Source: Gammaproteobacteria bacterium (GTDB lineage: Bacteria > Pseudomonadota > Gammaproteobacteria > Competibacterales > Competibacteraceae). From it: a DNA stretch of 6,558 nucleotides. Shown here piece after piece: positions 1-6,062 of the stretch. Made by a program: the position numbers and the translations under genes. The DNA lies in NCBI GenBank assembly GCA_020047885.1, contig JAIFNF010000308.1:1-6558 (forward strand), read 5' to 3'. Under the pieces are notes generated by a model. The model was not told the DNA's origin. It saw only the letters and a list, made by a program, of their open reading frames with translations, and did not search any database. The stretch's first letter is position 1. Every line of letters begins with the position of its first letter.

Positions 1-2
1 AA

Positions 3-44
3 CTGTTGACCGAAACCTTCCCCGATCAGGCCGCGCATCCCTGA
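3..44 (+). CDS. Probable 3' end of an upstream gene (partial)
   Basis: Frame 3 is open from the left window edge and ends at a TGA at 42-44, giving a 13-residue tail that reads LLTETFPDQAAHP. The stop lies 36 bp before the paaK start, a spacing usual for co-transcribed genes. The other two forward frames are less likely: one stops at once (TGA at 7-9) and the other would run out of frame into paaK. The fragment is too short to identify a family. The call rests only on position and an open frame. Confidence 0.3.
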   Translation: MLTETFPDQAAHP

Positions 45-67
45 CGCCTGACGCCTCTGAACCTGAC

Positions 68-71
68 AGGA
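68..71 (+). promoter_or_regulatory. Ribosome binding site of paaK
   Basis: An AGGA core sits 9 nt before the ATG at 81. It supports that ATG, which gives a ligase of normal length, as the true start. Confidence 0.55.
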
Positions 72-80
72 ACACGCCCG

Positions 81-1388
81 ATGATTCTGGACATTGAACA
101 GGAAACCCTGCCCCGCGAAGAACTCCAGGCACTGCAAGTCCGCCGGTTGCGTTCGACGGTGGAACGCTGCTACCAGACCGTCAAATATTACCGCGAAGCG
201 ATGGACGAACTGGGCGTCAAGCCACAGCACATCAAATCCGTCGCAGACATACGCTTGCTGCCCTTCACCAAAAAAGAAAACCTGCGCCAAAACTATCCCT
301 TCGGCATGTTCGCCGTGCCGACCGACCAGGTGGTGCGCATCCACGCTTCCAGCGGCACCACCGGCAAACCCACGGTGGTCGGCTACACCCGTCGCGATGT
401 CCGCACCTGGGCGCGGGTCATGGCGCGCAGTCTGGCCGCGGCCGGTCTGCGTCCCGGCGACCGTCTGCATAACGCTTACGGCTACGGTCTGTTCACCGGC
501 GGGTTAGGACTGCATTATGGCGCTGAGGAACTCGGCGTCATGGTCACGCCCATCTCCGGCGGGCAGACCCAGCGTCAAATCATGCTCATCCGCGATTTTG
601 AACCCACCGGTCTGTCTTGCACCCCCTCCTACGCGCTCAACATCGCCGAGACCGCCGAGGACATGAATGTTGACCTGCGCAAGTTGTCCCTAAAAATCGG
701 CATTTTCGGCGCGGAACCCTGGACCGAGGAAATGCGCTATGAACTGGAATCCAGGATGGGCATCGACGCCATCGACATCTATGGCCTGTCCGAAGTGATT
801 GGCCCCGGTGTCGGCACCGAATGCATCGAGGCGAAGAACGGCCTCCATGTTTTTGAAGACCACTTCCTGATCGAAACCGTGGATGTCGATACCGGCCTGC
901 CGATTCCTTATGGCGAATCCGGGGAAATTGTCATCACCTCGCTGACCAAGGAAGCCTTCCCGGTTATCCGCTATCGCACCCGCGACATCTCTATTCTTGA
1001 CCCATCGCCCTGCCGTTGTGGCCGCACCCACGTCCGCATGAAGCGCATCACCGGCCGCACCGACGACATGCTGATTATTCGCGGCGTCAATGTCTTCCCC
1101 TCGCAGGTTGAAGCGATTCTGATGCAGACCGAAACCCTGTCGCCGTTTTACCAACTGGAAATCACCCGTGAGGGCAACCTCGATCTGCTAACAGTCAACG
1201 TGGAAGGCAGCCCGCCACTAGTGGCTCAAGGCCAGGAAGCCATGGATCGGGTAGGTCATAAGGCGCAAAAGGACATCAAGGATTTTATCGGCGTCACGGC
1301 CAAGGTCATCGTCAGGAAAGTTGCTGATCTGCCGCGCTCCGAAGGGAAAGCCGTGCGCGTTATCGATCATCGCAAACAGGGGAAGTAG
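81..1388 (+). CDS. paaK: Phenylacetate-CoA ligase
   Basis: This cytoplasmic ligase (435 aa, the usual PaaK length) activates phenylacetate with ATP and CoA to phenylacetyl-CoA, AMP and PPi, the first step of phenylacetate catabolism. It belongs to the ANL (acyl-CoA synthetase) superfamily. Visible motifs in order: the P-loop-like SSGTTGKP at residues 90-97; YGLSE at 234-238, which contributes to the adenylate pocket; YRTRD at 298-302, whose Asp contacts the ribose; a CRCGR cysteine pair at 311-315, typical of PaaK; the hinge [11 protein letters not shown] at 325-335; and the C-terminal SEGKAVRV, with K423 as the expected adenylation lysine. All key residues are present, so it should be active. 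An aryl-acid ligase of slightly different substrate range is possible. No other paa genes are visible here. A hairpin follows directly, and the gene is probably transcribed separately from phaC. Confidence 0.95.
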   Translation: MILDIEQETLPREELQALQVRRLRSTVERCYQTVKYYREAMDELGVKPQHIKSVADIRLLPFTKKENLRQNYPFGMFAVPTDQVVRIHASSGTTGKPTVVGYTRRDVRTWARVMARSLAAAGLRPGDRLHNAYGYGLFTGGLGLHYGAEELGVMVTPISGGQTQRQIMLIRDFEPTGLSCTPSYALNIAETAEDMNVDLRKLSLKIGIFGAEPWTEEMRYELESRMGIDAIDIYGLSEVIGPGVGTECIEAKNGLHVFEDHFLIETVDVDTGLPIPYGESGEIVITSLTKEAFPVIRYRTRDISILDPSPCRCGRTHVRMKRITGRTDDMLIIRGVNVFPSQVEAILMQTETLSPFYQLEITREGNLDLLTVNVEGSPPLVAQGQEAMDRVGHKAQKDIKDFIGVTAKVIVRKVADLPRSEGKAVRVIDHRKQGK

Positions 1389-1393
1389 GGAAA

Positions 1394-1438
1394 TAGCGAG
1401 TAGCGATTCAATCCGGTTTCGCTACTCGCTAATTTTGT
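1394..1438 (+). terminator. Hairpin after paaK, probable intrinsic terminator
   Basis: A perfect 13-bp inverted repeat (1394-1406 with 1419-1431, arm TAGCGAGTAGCGA) encloses a 12-nt loop and is followed by a modest T-rich stretch (ATTTTGTATT). It begins 5 bp after the paaK stop codon. Position and structure fit a rho-independent terminator, though the stem is only moderately GC-rich and the T run is interrupted by G and A. Each arm is itself a tandem of TAGCGA separated by a G, so a dispersed REP-like repeat is an alternative. Confidence 0.5.
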
Positions 1439-1474
1439 ATTCCCGGCGCTGTCCAATTTTCCATACCGTTTGCC

Positions 1475-1479
1475 GGAGG
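1475..1479 (+). promoter_or_regulatory. Strong Shine-Dalgarno before a 19-codon ORF
   Basis: GGAGG lies 9 nt before the ATG at 1489. It is the best ribosome binding site in the whole paaK-phaC interval and better than anything in front of the likely phaC start. Confidence 0.4.
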
Positions 1480-1488
1480 CGCGCAACC

Positions 1489-1548
1489 ATGTCCAACCGT
1501 AAAGAATCCATCCGTTGCATCAACCATGACATTTTATTCCACGGTTGA
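1489..1548 (+). CDS. Possible 19-aa leader peptide or gene remnant upstream of phaC
   Basis: An ATG with a well-placed GGAGG opens a 19-codon frame (MSNRKESIRCINHDILFHG) that ends at the TGA at 1546-1548. That stop overlaps a TTG (1545-1547) in the phaC frame. The peptide resembles no family I know and has no evident attenuator or regulatory codon run. It may be a translated leader, the decayed 5' end of a former gene, or chance. The ribosome binding site is the only positive evidence. Confidence 0.25.
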   Translation: MSNRKESIRCINHDILFHG

Positions 1549-1682
1549 TTTCCTGCTTCACCGAGGCCAGTTTCACCAAGGTTATTAAATCTTGGCCAGA
1601 GCGCTCAATGCTCAGAAAGCCAACCCGCCTGGCTACAGTCAACGGCTCTCCATCAGTTTTACAAAGTGATAAATGTCAATAT

Positions 1683-3611
1683 ATGACCACATCTATTTCA
1701 ACTACTGTCAACCCCACCCCGCAGCCACCGGTTGACTCGATACCGATGGAGCCGTTGTCTGTCGAATCTGCTTCCCCTGCTCCAGCGCCTCCGCTCAAAC
1801 CATCGGTCCGGCTACCGCGAAGCCGGGCTGGGGACAAATCAGAGACTTATCGTCCCTATCACATTGAACGGTCGCTGCTCGGCTCCCACATTCCTGAAAC
1901 CATTGACCGCATGGTGAACGCCAACCTGGCGCGTGGTACGGCCGGTATCTCGCCGGTGGTGCTGTCCATGGCTTATCTTGACTGGTTGATGCATCTCGGT
2001 CTCGCGCCCGGCAAGCAGGCGCTGCTGAATGAGAAAGCAGTCCGTAAAATAGTGCGGATGACGCTGTATGCCATCAAATCGACAGCAAATCCCAATACGC
2101 CGCCCTGTATCGAACCGCTGCCCCAGGATCACCGCTTCGATGCCGAAGGCTGGCGGCAATGGCCCTATAACCTGATTTATCAGTCTTTCCTGCTCACTCA
2201 GCAATGGTGGTACAACGCCACGACCCGCACCCGGGGCGTGGATAAGCGCAACGACGCCATTGTCTCCTTTGTGACCCGGCAAATCCTCGACATGTATTCC
2301 CCGTCGAATTCGCCGTTGACCAACCCGGAAATTCTCAAGGCCACCCTGGACGAAGGCGGCCAGAATCTGGTGCGCGGCTGGACCAACTTTATGGCCGATA
2401 TGGAGAAAATCATCGCCGGGAAGCGGTTGACCGAGGACGAGGAGCATTTTGTCGTCGGTCGCGATGTCGCGGTCACGCCCGGCAAGGTCATCTTCCGCAA
2501 CCACCTGATTGAACTGATCCAGTATCAGCCGACAACGCCAACCGTTTATGCTGAACCCATTCTGATCGTTCCCGCCTGGATCATGAAGTACTACATCCTC
2601 GACCTGTCGCCCCATAACTCCATGGTGCGTTATCTGGTGGAACAAGGGCATACCGTCTTTATGATGTCCTGGATCAACCCGATTGCTGCGGATCGCGATA
2701 TTGGCATGGACGACTATCAGCAAGATGGCGTCATCGCCGCGCTGGATGCAGTCACCGCGATTCTGCCGGGACGCAAGGTGCATGGCGTGGGTTATTGCCT
2801 TGGCGGCACCCTGCTCACGATCACCGCTGCCGCTTTGGCGCGGGATGGCGATCATCGCCTGAAGACCCTCACCCTGTTCGCGGCGCAAACCGACTTTTCC
2901 GAAGCCGGGGAATTGCTCCTGTTCATCAATGAAAGTCAGGTCGCGTTCCTGGAAGACATGATGTGGGATCAAGGCTACCTAGATGCGGGGCAGATGGTTG
3001 GCGCTTTCCAGTTGCTGCGTTCCAATGATCTGATCTGGTCGCGCATGGTCCACGACTACTTGCTGGGCCAGCGCCAGCCGCTGAATGATCTGATGGCCTG
3101 GAATGCCGATCAGACCCGGATGCCGTTCCGCATGCATTCCGAGTATTTGCGCCACATCTTTCTCGGGAACGAACTGGCGACCGGCCACTACAAGGTTCGC
3201 GGTCGCCCGGTCGCCATGACTGACATTCGTGCGCCGATCTTTATCGTCGCCACCGAACAGGATCACGTCGCACCTTGGCGGTCAGTTTACAAAATCAATC
3301 TGTTGGCCGACGCCGATCAAGTGACCTTCCTGCTCACCAGTGGCGGCCACAATGCCGGGATTGTCAGCGAACCCGGCCACGGCCGACGCAGCTATCAGAT
3401 GGCCAGCCGCACCGATCAGGATCGCTACATCGACCCGGATACCTGGCAGGCCACGACGCCGAAACTGTCCGGCTCCTGGTGGCCGGCCTGGCAAGCCTGG
3501 TTGGTTAACCATTCCGCTGAACGTCAAGTCGCGCCACCACCCGTCGGGGCACCCGAAAAAGGTTTGTACCCCATTGATGAAGCGCCGGGCACTTATATCT
3601 TGCAAAAATGA
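1683..3611 (+). CDS. phaC: Poly(3-hydroxyalkanoate) synthase (PHBC_N type)
   Basis: The enzyme polymerises (R)-3-hydroxyacyl-CoA, mainly 3-hydroxybutyryl-CoA, into PHA at the granule surface and releases CoA. From the ATG at 1683 it has 642 aa. Residues 1-50 are Pro/Ser/Thr-rich and look disordered. Residues about 65-115 match the PHBC_N domain (GISPVVLSMAYLDWLMHLGL, then APGKQ). Residues about 145-310 match PhaC_N (SPSNSPLTNPE, GGQNLVRGW, VGRDVAVTPGKVIFRN, then WIMKYYILDL). An alpha/beta-hydrolase core follows, with the lipase-like box GYCLGG. The catalytic triad is intact: Cys372, Asp527 (EQDHVAPW) and His556 (GGHNAGI). It is longer than the roughly 590-aa class I archetype because of the N-terminal part. 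The start is uncertain: none of TTG 1545, ATG 1608 or ATG 1683 has a good Shine-Dalgarno. I chose 1683 because the preceding 46 residues show no family similarity. No phaA, phaB or phasin gene is visible in the window. Confidence 0.93.
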   Translation: MTTSISTTVNPTPQPPVDSIPMEPLSVESASPAPAPPLKPSVRLPRSRAGDKSETYRPYHIERSLLGSHIPETIDRMVNANLARGTAGISPVVLSMAYLDWLMHLGLAPGKQALLNEKAVRKIVRMTLYAIKSTANPNTPPCIEPLPQDHRFDAEGWRQWPYNLIYQSFLLTQQWWYNATTRTRGVDKRNDAIVSFVTRQILDMYSPSNSPLTNPEILKATLDEGGQNLVRGWTNFMADMEKIIAGKRLTEDEEHFVVGRDVAVTPGKVIFRNHLIELIQYQPTTPTVYAEPILIVPAWIMKYYILDLSPHNSMVRYLVEQGHTVFMMSWINPIAADRDIGMDDYQQDGVIAALDAVTAILPGRKVHGVGYCLGGTLLTITAAALARDGDHRLKTLTLFAAQTDFSEAGELLLFINESQVAFLEDMMWDQGYLDAGQMVGAFQLLRSNDLIWSRMVHDYLLGQRQPLNDLMAWNADQTRMPFRMHSEYLRHIFLGNELATGHYKVRGRPVAMTDIRAPIFIVATEQDHVAPWRSVYKINLLADADQVTFLLTSGGHNAGIVSEPGHGRRSYQMASRTDQDRYIDPDTWQATTPKLSGSWWPAWQAWLVNHSAERQVAPPPVGAPEKGLYPIDEAPGTYILQK

Positions 3612-4303
3612 ATAGAAATCTCCAGACGCCCGTCCGCTCCAGTGCGCAGGATGTTGCTGAATTCCTCCGGCAAGCCGCCCGCATTCCCACCCTGGCTACG
3701 GCGCAAGGTCGGTTGATGTTCGCCATGGACGCCACCGCCAGTCGGCAACCTACCTGGGACCAAGCCTGCCAACTGCAAGGCGATCTGTTTGCCGCCGCTG
3801 CAGAACGGGGCGGGCTGGCTCTGCAACTGGTCTGGTATCGGGGTTATGGCGAGTTTCAGGTGGAACCGTGGTTGACCGCTGCCGCTGAACTCCAGCGCCG
3901 TATGGCCTCGGTGCAATGCCGGGGCGGCCTGACGCAGATCCACCGGGTTTTGCAACACGCCGTTGATGAAACGCAACGCCATCGCCTGAATGCCCTGGTG
4001 CTGGTCGGCGACTGTCTGGAGGAAGCGATAGACCCACTGTGCCATCAGGCCGGTCAACTGGGTGTTCTGGGTGTCCCGGCCTTCATCTTTCAGGAAGGTC
4101 AGGATGCTGATGCTGCACAAGGTTTTCGGGAAATTGCCCGGCTGACCCGTGGCGCTTATTGCGCGTTTGACGCCCGTAGCGCCAGCCAGTTGCGCGACCT
4201 GCTCAAAGCTGTCGCGATCTATGCGACCGGCGGCCGCCAGGCGCTTGAAGCGTTTGGCCGGCGTCAGGGTGGCCTGATTCCGCAACTGACCCGGCAGATT
4301 TGA
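3608..4303 (+). CDS. Small VWA (MIDAS) protein coupled to phaC
   Basis: This 231-aa protein has no signal peptide or membrane segment, so it is probably cytoplasmic. It reads as a single von Willebrand factor A domain. Strand-1 FAMDATASRQPTWDQA carries D41-x-T43-x-S45, GGLT supplies T109, and VLVGDC supplies D135. Together these form a complete metal-ion-dependent adhesion site, with Thr in place of the first Ser of DxSxS. In known VWA proteins this site binds Mg2+ and a partner's acidic residue during complex assembly. The start codon overlaps the phaC stop (ATGA, 3608-3611) and has no clear Shine-Dalgarno of its own, so translation is probably coupled to phaC. The J-domain gene follows after 6 bp. 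I recall VWA/J-domain gene pairs in other proteobacteria, but the function is unestablished. No MoxR-type AAA+ ATPase, the common VWA partner, is nearby. The function here is inferred only. Confidence 0.85.
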   Translation: MNRNLQTPVRSSAQDVAEFLRQAARIPTLATAQGRLMFAMDATASRQPTWDQACQLQGDLFAAAAERGGLALQLVWYRGYGEFQVEPWLTAAAELQRRMASVQCRGGLTQIHRVLQHAVDETQRHRLNALVLVGDCLEEAIDPLCHQAGQLGVLGVPAFIFQEGQDADAAQGFREIARLTRGAYCAFDARSASQLRDLLKAVAIYATGGRQALEAFGRRQGGLIPQLTRQI

Positions 4304-4309
4304 AGACTC

Positions 4310-5008
4310 ATGCTGGCGCGTGTGCTACTTATTGCGGCGGCTCTGATCGGGCTGTATTTACTCTTCCGTCGACTGCGCCGCTCACCGTGGCGTCGTTGGG
4401 CAGGACAAGCGGCAATCACCGTTGGAGTCACTGGTTTTCTGCTATTGCTCACCATGCGCGGCGGTGCTGAGGTGGCATTGCCGCTCTTACTGGGGCTGGT
4501 ACCATTGCTGATCCGCTGGCTCAACGCCCGCCGCCCTGCCCTCCCAAATGATGCGGATGCGCCGAGCGAATCCACCGTGACGACCCGTTTCCTCAATATG
4601 ACGCTGGATCATCGGACGGGTGCTATGCAGGGTCAAATTCTGGAGGGTCGTTTCACCAGACGCTCGCTTGGCGAGTTGTCCCTGCAAGAATTATTAGCGC
4701 TCCGACAGGAGTGTCTGGCGGATCCGCAATCGGTTGCGGTGCTGGAAACGTATCTGGATCGCCATGCCGAACCCGGCTGGCGTGATGAAGCGCAACACCA
4801 CGACTCTCAAACCCGGTCTAATGCCGCTTCCGCAGTGATGAGCCGTGCCGAGGCTTTGCAAATTCTCGGCATCGCGTCTGACGCGACCCGCCAGGAGATT
4901 GAAGCGACTTACCGGCGGTTGATGCAGAAATTGCACCCGGATCACGGCGGATCGGCCTATCTGGCGGCTCAATTGAACCGGGCGCGAGATGTGCTGCTGC
5001 GTTCCTAA
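4310..5008 (+). CDS. Membrane-anchored J-domain protein (Pam18/Tim14-like)
   Basis: This 232-aa protein has an N-terminal membrane segment (about residues 4-19), a basic stretch (RRLRRSPWRRW, 20-30) and two more hydrophobic segments (about 33-49 and 54-70). A linker with a conserved-looking LNMTLDHRTGAMQGQILEG (95-113) follows, and a short J domain ends the chain (about 178-232). The J domain has helix II YRRLMQKL, the essential HPD at 209-211, then HGGSAYLAAQLNRARDVLL. The order of membrane anchor then C-terminal J domain, and the GGS-YLA-N-A-D-L pattern, resemble mitochondrial Pam18/Tim14 and its bacterial relatives rather than DnaJ, which has its J domain at the N terminus plus Gly-rich and zinc regions. 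It should stimulate an Hsp70 such as DnaK at the inner membrane. It lies 6 bp after the VWA gene and is probably in the phaC operon. Its Shine-Dalgarno (GAAG) is weak and close. Confidence 0.88.
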   Translation: MLARVLLIAAALIGLYLLFRRLRRSPWRRWAGQAAITVGVTGFLLLLTMRGGAEVALPLLLGLVPLLIRWLNARRPALPNDADAPSESTVTTRFLNMTLDHRTGAMQGQILEGRFTRRSLGELSLQELLALRQECLADPQSVAVLETYLDRHAEPGWRDEAQHHDSQTRSNAASAVMSRAEALQILGIASDATRQEIEATYRRLMQKLHPDHGGSAYLAAQLNRARDVLLRS

Positions 5009-5026
5009 AGGGGGAAAAAATCTGAT

Positions 5027-5119
5027 ATGTCTTCAAAACCCAATATGAGCCGGGTATGGTTGATGATTATCGCCCACCCACCCTATTCAGCACTTGGCGC
5101 TTGGAAACCAGCACGGTAG
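5027..5119 (+). CDS. Possible 30-aa small ORF downstream of the J-domain gene
   Basis: ATG at 5027 opens 30 codons ending at TAG 5117-5119, only 18 bp after the J-domain stop. AGGGGG at 5009-5014 could serve as a ribosome binding site, though its 12-nt spacing is long. The peptide has a short hydrophobic core (VWLMIIAHPP) flanked by basic residues. It resembles nothing I know and may well be chance. Confidence 0.15.
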   Translation: MSSKPNMSRVWLMIIAHPPYSALGAWKPAR

Positions 5120-5370
5120 TGACTGAATCCTTTTCGCAGGAGAAAAACTGGAATTTTATTCTTCCAGATGCATGGTTTAAATGGGGTTTCTGATTCAAAA
5201 AACTCCAACTCCGATCCCAATGGCCTGAACCGTGAAGGTTGATAATGGAATCCCTGTCAGTGGCCAGCATCAGCGCCTGACAGCAGCAAAATCTAGCGAT
5301 GCTAGGCGGGCATCAGCGGTTGCCCCCATAGCGAACCGATTCATCTCCAGCACGGCAGTAAGCTGAATCT
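5108..5370 (+). repeat. Imperfect direct repeat, two copies of about 23 bp
   Basis: 5108-5130 (CCAGCACGGTAGTGACTGAA then TCC) and 5347-5370 (CCAGCACGGCAGTAAGCTGA then ATCT) match at nearly all positions, with one C/T change and a small indel near the middle. The copies lie about 239 bp apart in the non-coding region. They could be binding sites, remnants of a duplication, or coincidence. Confidence 0.35.
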
Positions 5371-5448
5371 GCCTGCGCATACCCGGCATTGGGTGATATT
5401 CACTTCGCGCCTGGCGATCTGGTTGGCCGTGTTTTACTGAAACTGCTC

Positions 5449-5453
5449 AGGAG
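5449..5453 (+). promoter_or_regulatory. Ribosome binding site of the MEKHLA gene
   Basis: AGGAG lies 6 nt before the ATG at 5460. It is the best-placed Shine-Dalgarno for a long ORF in this window and fixes that start. Confidence 0.7.
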
Positions 5454-5459
5454 TCGCTC

Positions 5460-5927
5460 ATGATCCCTTGCCCCGCCAATCACTACCATGTCGAACAGGC
5501 CGAAAGGTTGCGCTACACCTTTCACGCACTGACCGGACGCGATTTGATCGACCCGGCGTTGTCACCGGAAGCGGGCGCAGAAGCTCTGTTTCATGCCCCG
5601 TTCGTCGTGCTCTCCCACGATACCGCGCCTGATCCGATCCTGACCTACGGTAATCAGGCCGCTTTGAAACTCTTTGCACTGACCTGGGACGCCTTGACGC
5701 ACATGCCCTCGCGCTATACGGCGGAAGCCCCTAACCGGGCTGAACGGGCGCGTCTGCTGGGGGAAGTCGCGACCCGGGGCTTCATCGATGACTATTCTGG
5801 CGTGCGGATCGCGCGAACCGGGCAGCGGTTCCTGATTGAACGGGCGACGGTCTGGAATTTGACCGATGAGGAAGGGCAGCCTTGTGGACAAGCCGCCATG
5901 TTTCAGGAGTGGCAATTGGCGCCATAA
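5460..5927 (+). CDS. MEKHLA domain-containing protein
   Basis: This 155-aa soluble protein is almost entirely one MEKHLA domain (about residues 45-151). Landmarks are PFVVLSHD (47-54), ILTYGNQAALKLFALTWD (60-77), MPSRYTAEAPNRAERARLL (82-100), GFIDDYSGVRIARTGQRFLI (107-126) and ATVWNLTDEEGQPCGQAAMF (129-148). The family is PAS-like, is named from the C terminus of plant class III HD-ZIP proteins, and also occurs alone in bacteria and cyanobacteria, where its ligand and role are unknown. No DNA-binding or kinase domain is fused to it here, so a small sensory or ligand-binding role is only an inference. The first 40 residues (HVEQAERLRYTFHALTGRDL) form a likely helical lead-in normal for the stand-alone form. 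It appears monocistronic: a 450-bp gap precedes it and a convergent gene follows. Confidence 0.88.
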   Translation: MIPCPANHYHVEQAERLRYTFHALTGRDLIDPALSPEAGAEALFHAPFVVLSHDTAPDPILTYGNQAALKLFALTWDALTHMPSRYTAEAPNRAERARLLGEVATRGFIDDYSGVRIARTGQRFLIERATVWNLTDEEGQPCGQAAMFQEWQLAP

Positions 5928-6062
5928 GGGGAAACGGGAACGATACTGATTCAAAGCGGCATGGTATCCCACCAGGTTCCGGCGAAGTGAGAACGCTGTA
6001 TCCGATCCGATTAGCCGGTACCTGAAATCAACAGGAAAGCCAATCAACTTCGGATGCCGCGT
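5928..6062. other. Short spacer between convergent genes
   Basis: The 135 bp between the MEKHLA stop and the stop of the minus-strand gene show only a weak inverted repeat (GATAC 5942-5946, GTATC 5964-5968) and no T run. I see no clear terminator for either gene. Confidence 0.5.

Larger units (their letters stand above)
1389..1682. other. Intergenic region between paaK and phaC
   Basis: This stretch of about 294 bp holds the hairpin, a possible 19-codon ORF and the presumed phaC promoter and leader. I could not pick out a convincing -35/-10 pair. The phaC reading frame is open back to a TTG at 1545, but the 46 extra residues show no PHA synthase character. Confidence 0.6.
5009..5459. other. 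Intergenic region, no recognised gene
   Basis: About 450 bp between the J-domain gene and the MEKHLA gene, more AT-rich by eye than its surroundings, especially around 5120-5220. Reading all frames I found only short ORFs without family similarity. One runs 5027-5119 (30 aa, with a G-rich stretch about 12 nt upstream), one runs 5056-5193 (45 aa, different frame) and one is antisense at 5067-5270. It also holds an imperfect direct repeat, a 7-bp inverted repeat with a 16-nt loop (CTGTCAG 5254-5260, CTGACAG 5277-5283) and a 5-bp one (5293-5305). No T run follows either, so neither is an intrinsic terminator. The MEKHLA promoter is presumably here, but I cannot place it. Confidence 0.6.

Noticed and set aside
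690..1154. Antisense frame of 154 codons opposite paaK
   Set aside because: It is covered by unambiguous paaK motifs and has no recognisable content.
1545..1682. 46-residue N-terminal extension of PhaC from TTG at 1545
   Set aside because: There is no good ribosome binding site, the residues do not resemble PHA synthases, and the ATG at 1683 already gives a full-length enzyme. The uncertainty is reported as a finding.
1839..2972. Long antisense frame of 377 codons opposite phaC
   Set aside because: It lies wholly within phaC, whose motifs and catalytic triad are clear. Its translation has the His/Gly/Arg-rich look of a GC-rich shadow frame and no family motifs.
3593..4285. Antisense frame of 230 codons opposite the VWA gene
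   Set aside because: It is a shadow of the VWA gene, which has MIDAS residues, tight spacing and a coupled start. The antisense product shows no domain.
5056..5193. 45-codon ORF in the gap after the J-domain gene
   Set aside because: It overlaps another small ORF in a different frame, has no Shine-Dalgarno and resembles no family. It is kept only as a note in the intergenic entry.
5254..5283. 7-bp inverted repeat considered as the terminator of the phaC operon
   Set aside because: The 16-nt loop is large, no T run follows, and it lies about 250 bp after the last stop codon.
5306..5440. Open frame just before the MEKHLA gene, considered as a frameshifted gene remnant
   Set aside because: It has no start codon and no family similarity. 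A hydrophobic stretch near its end is not enough to call a pseudogene.
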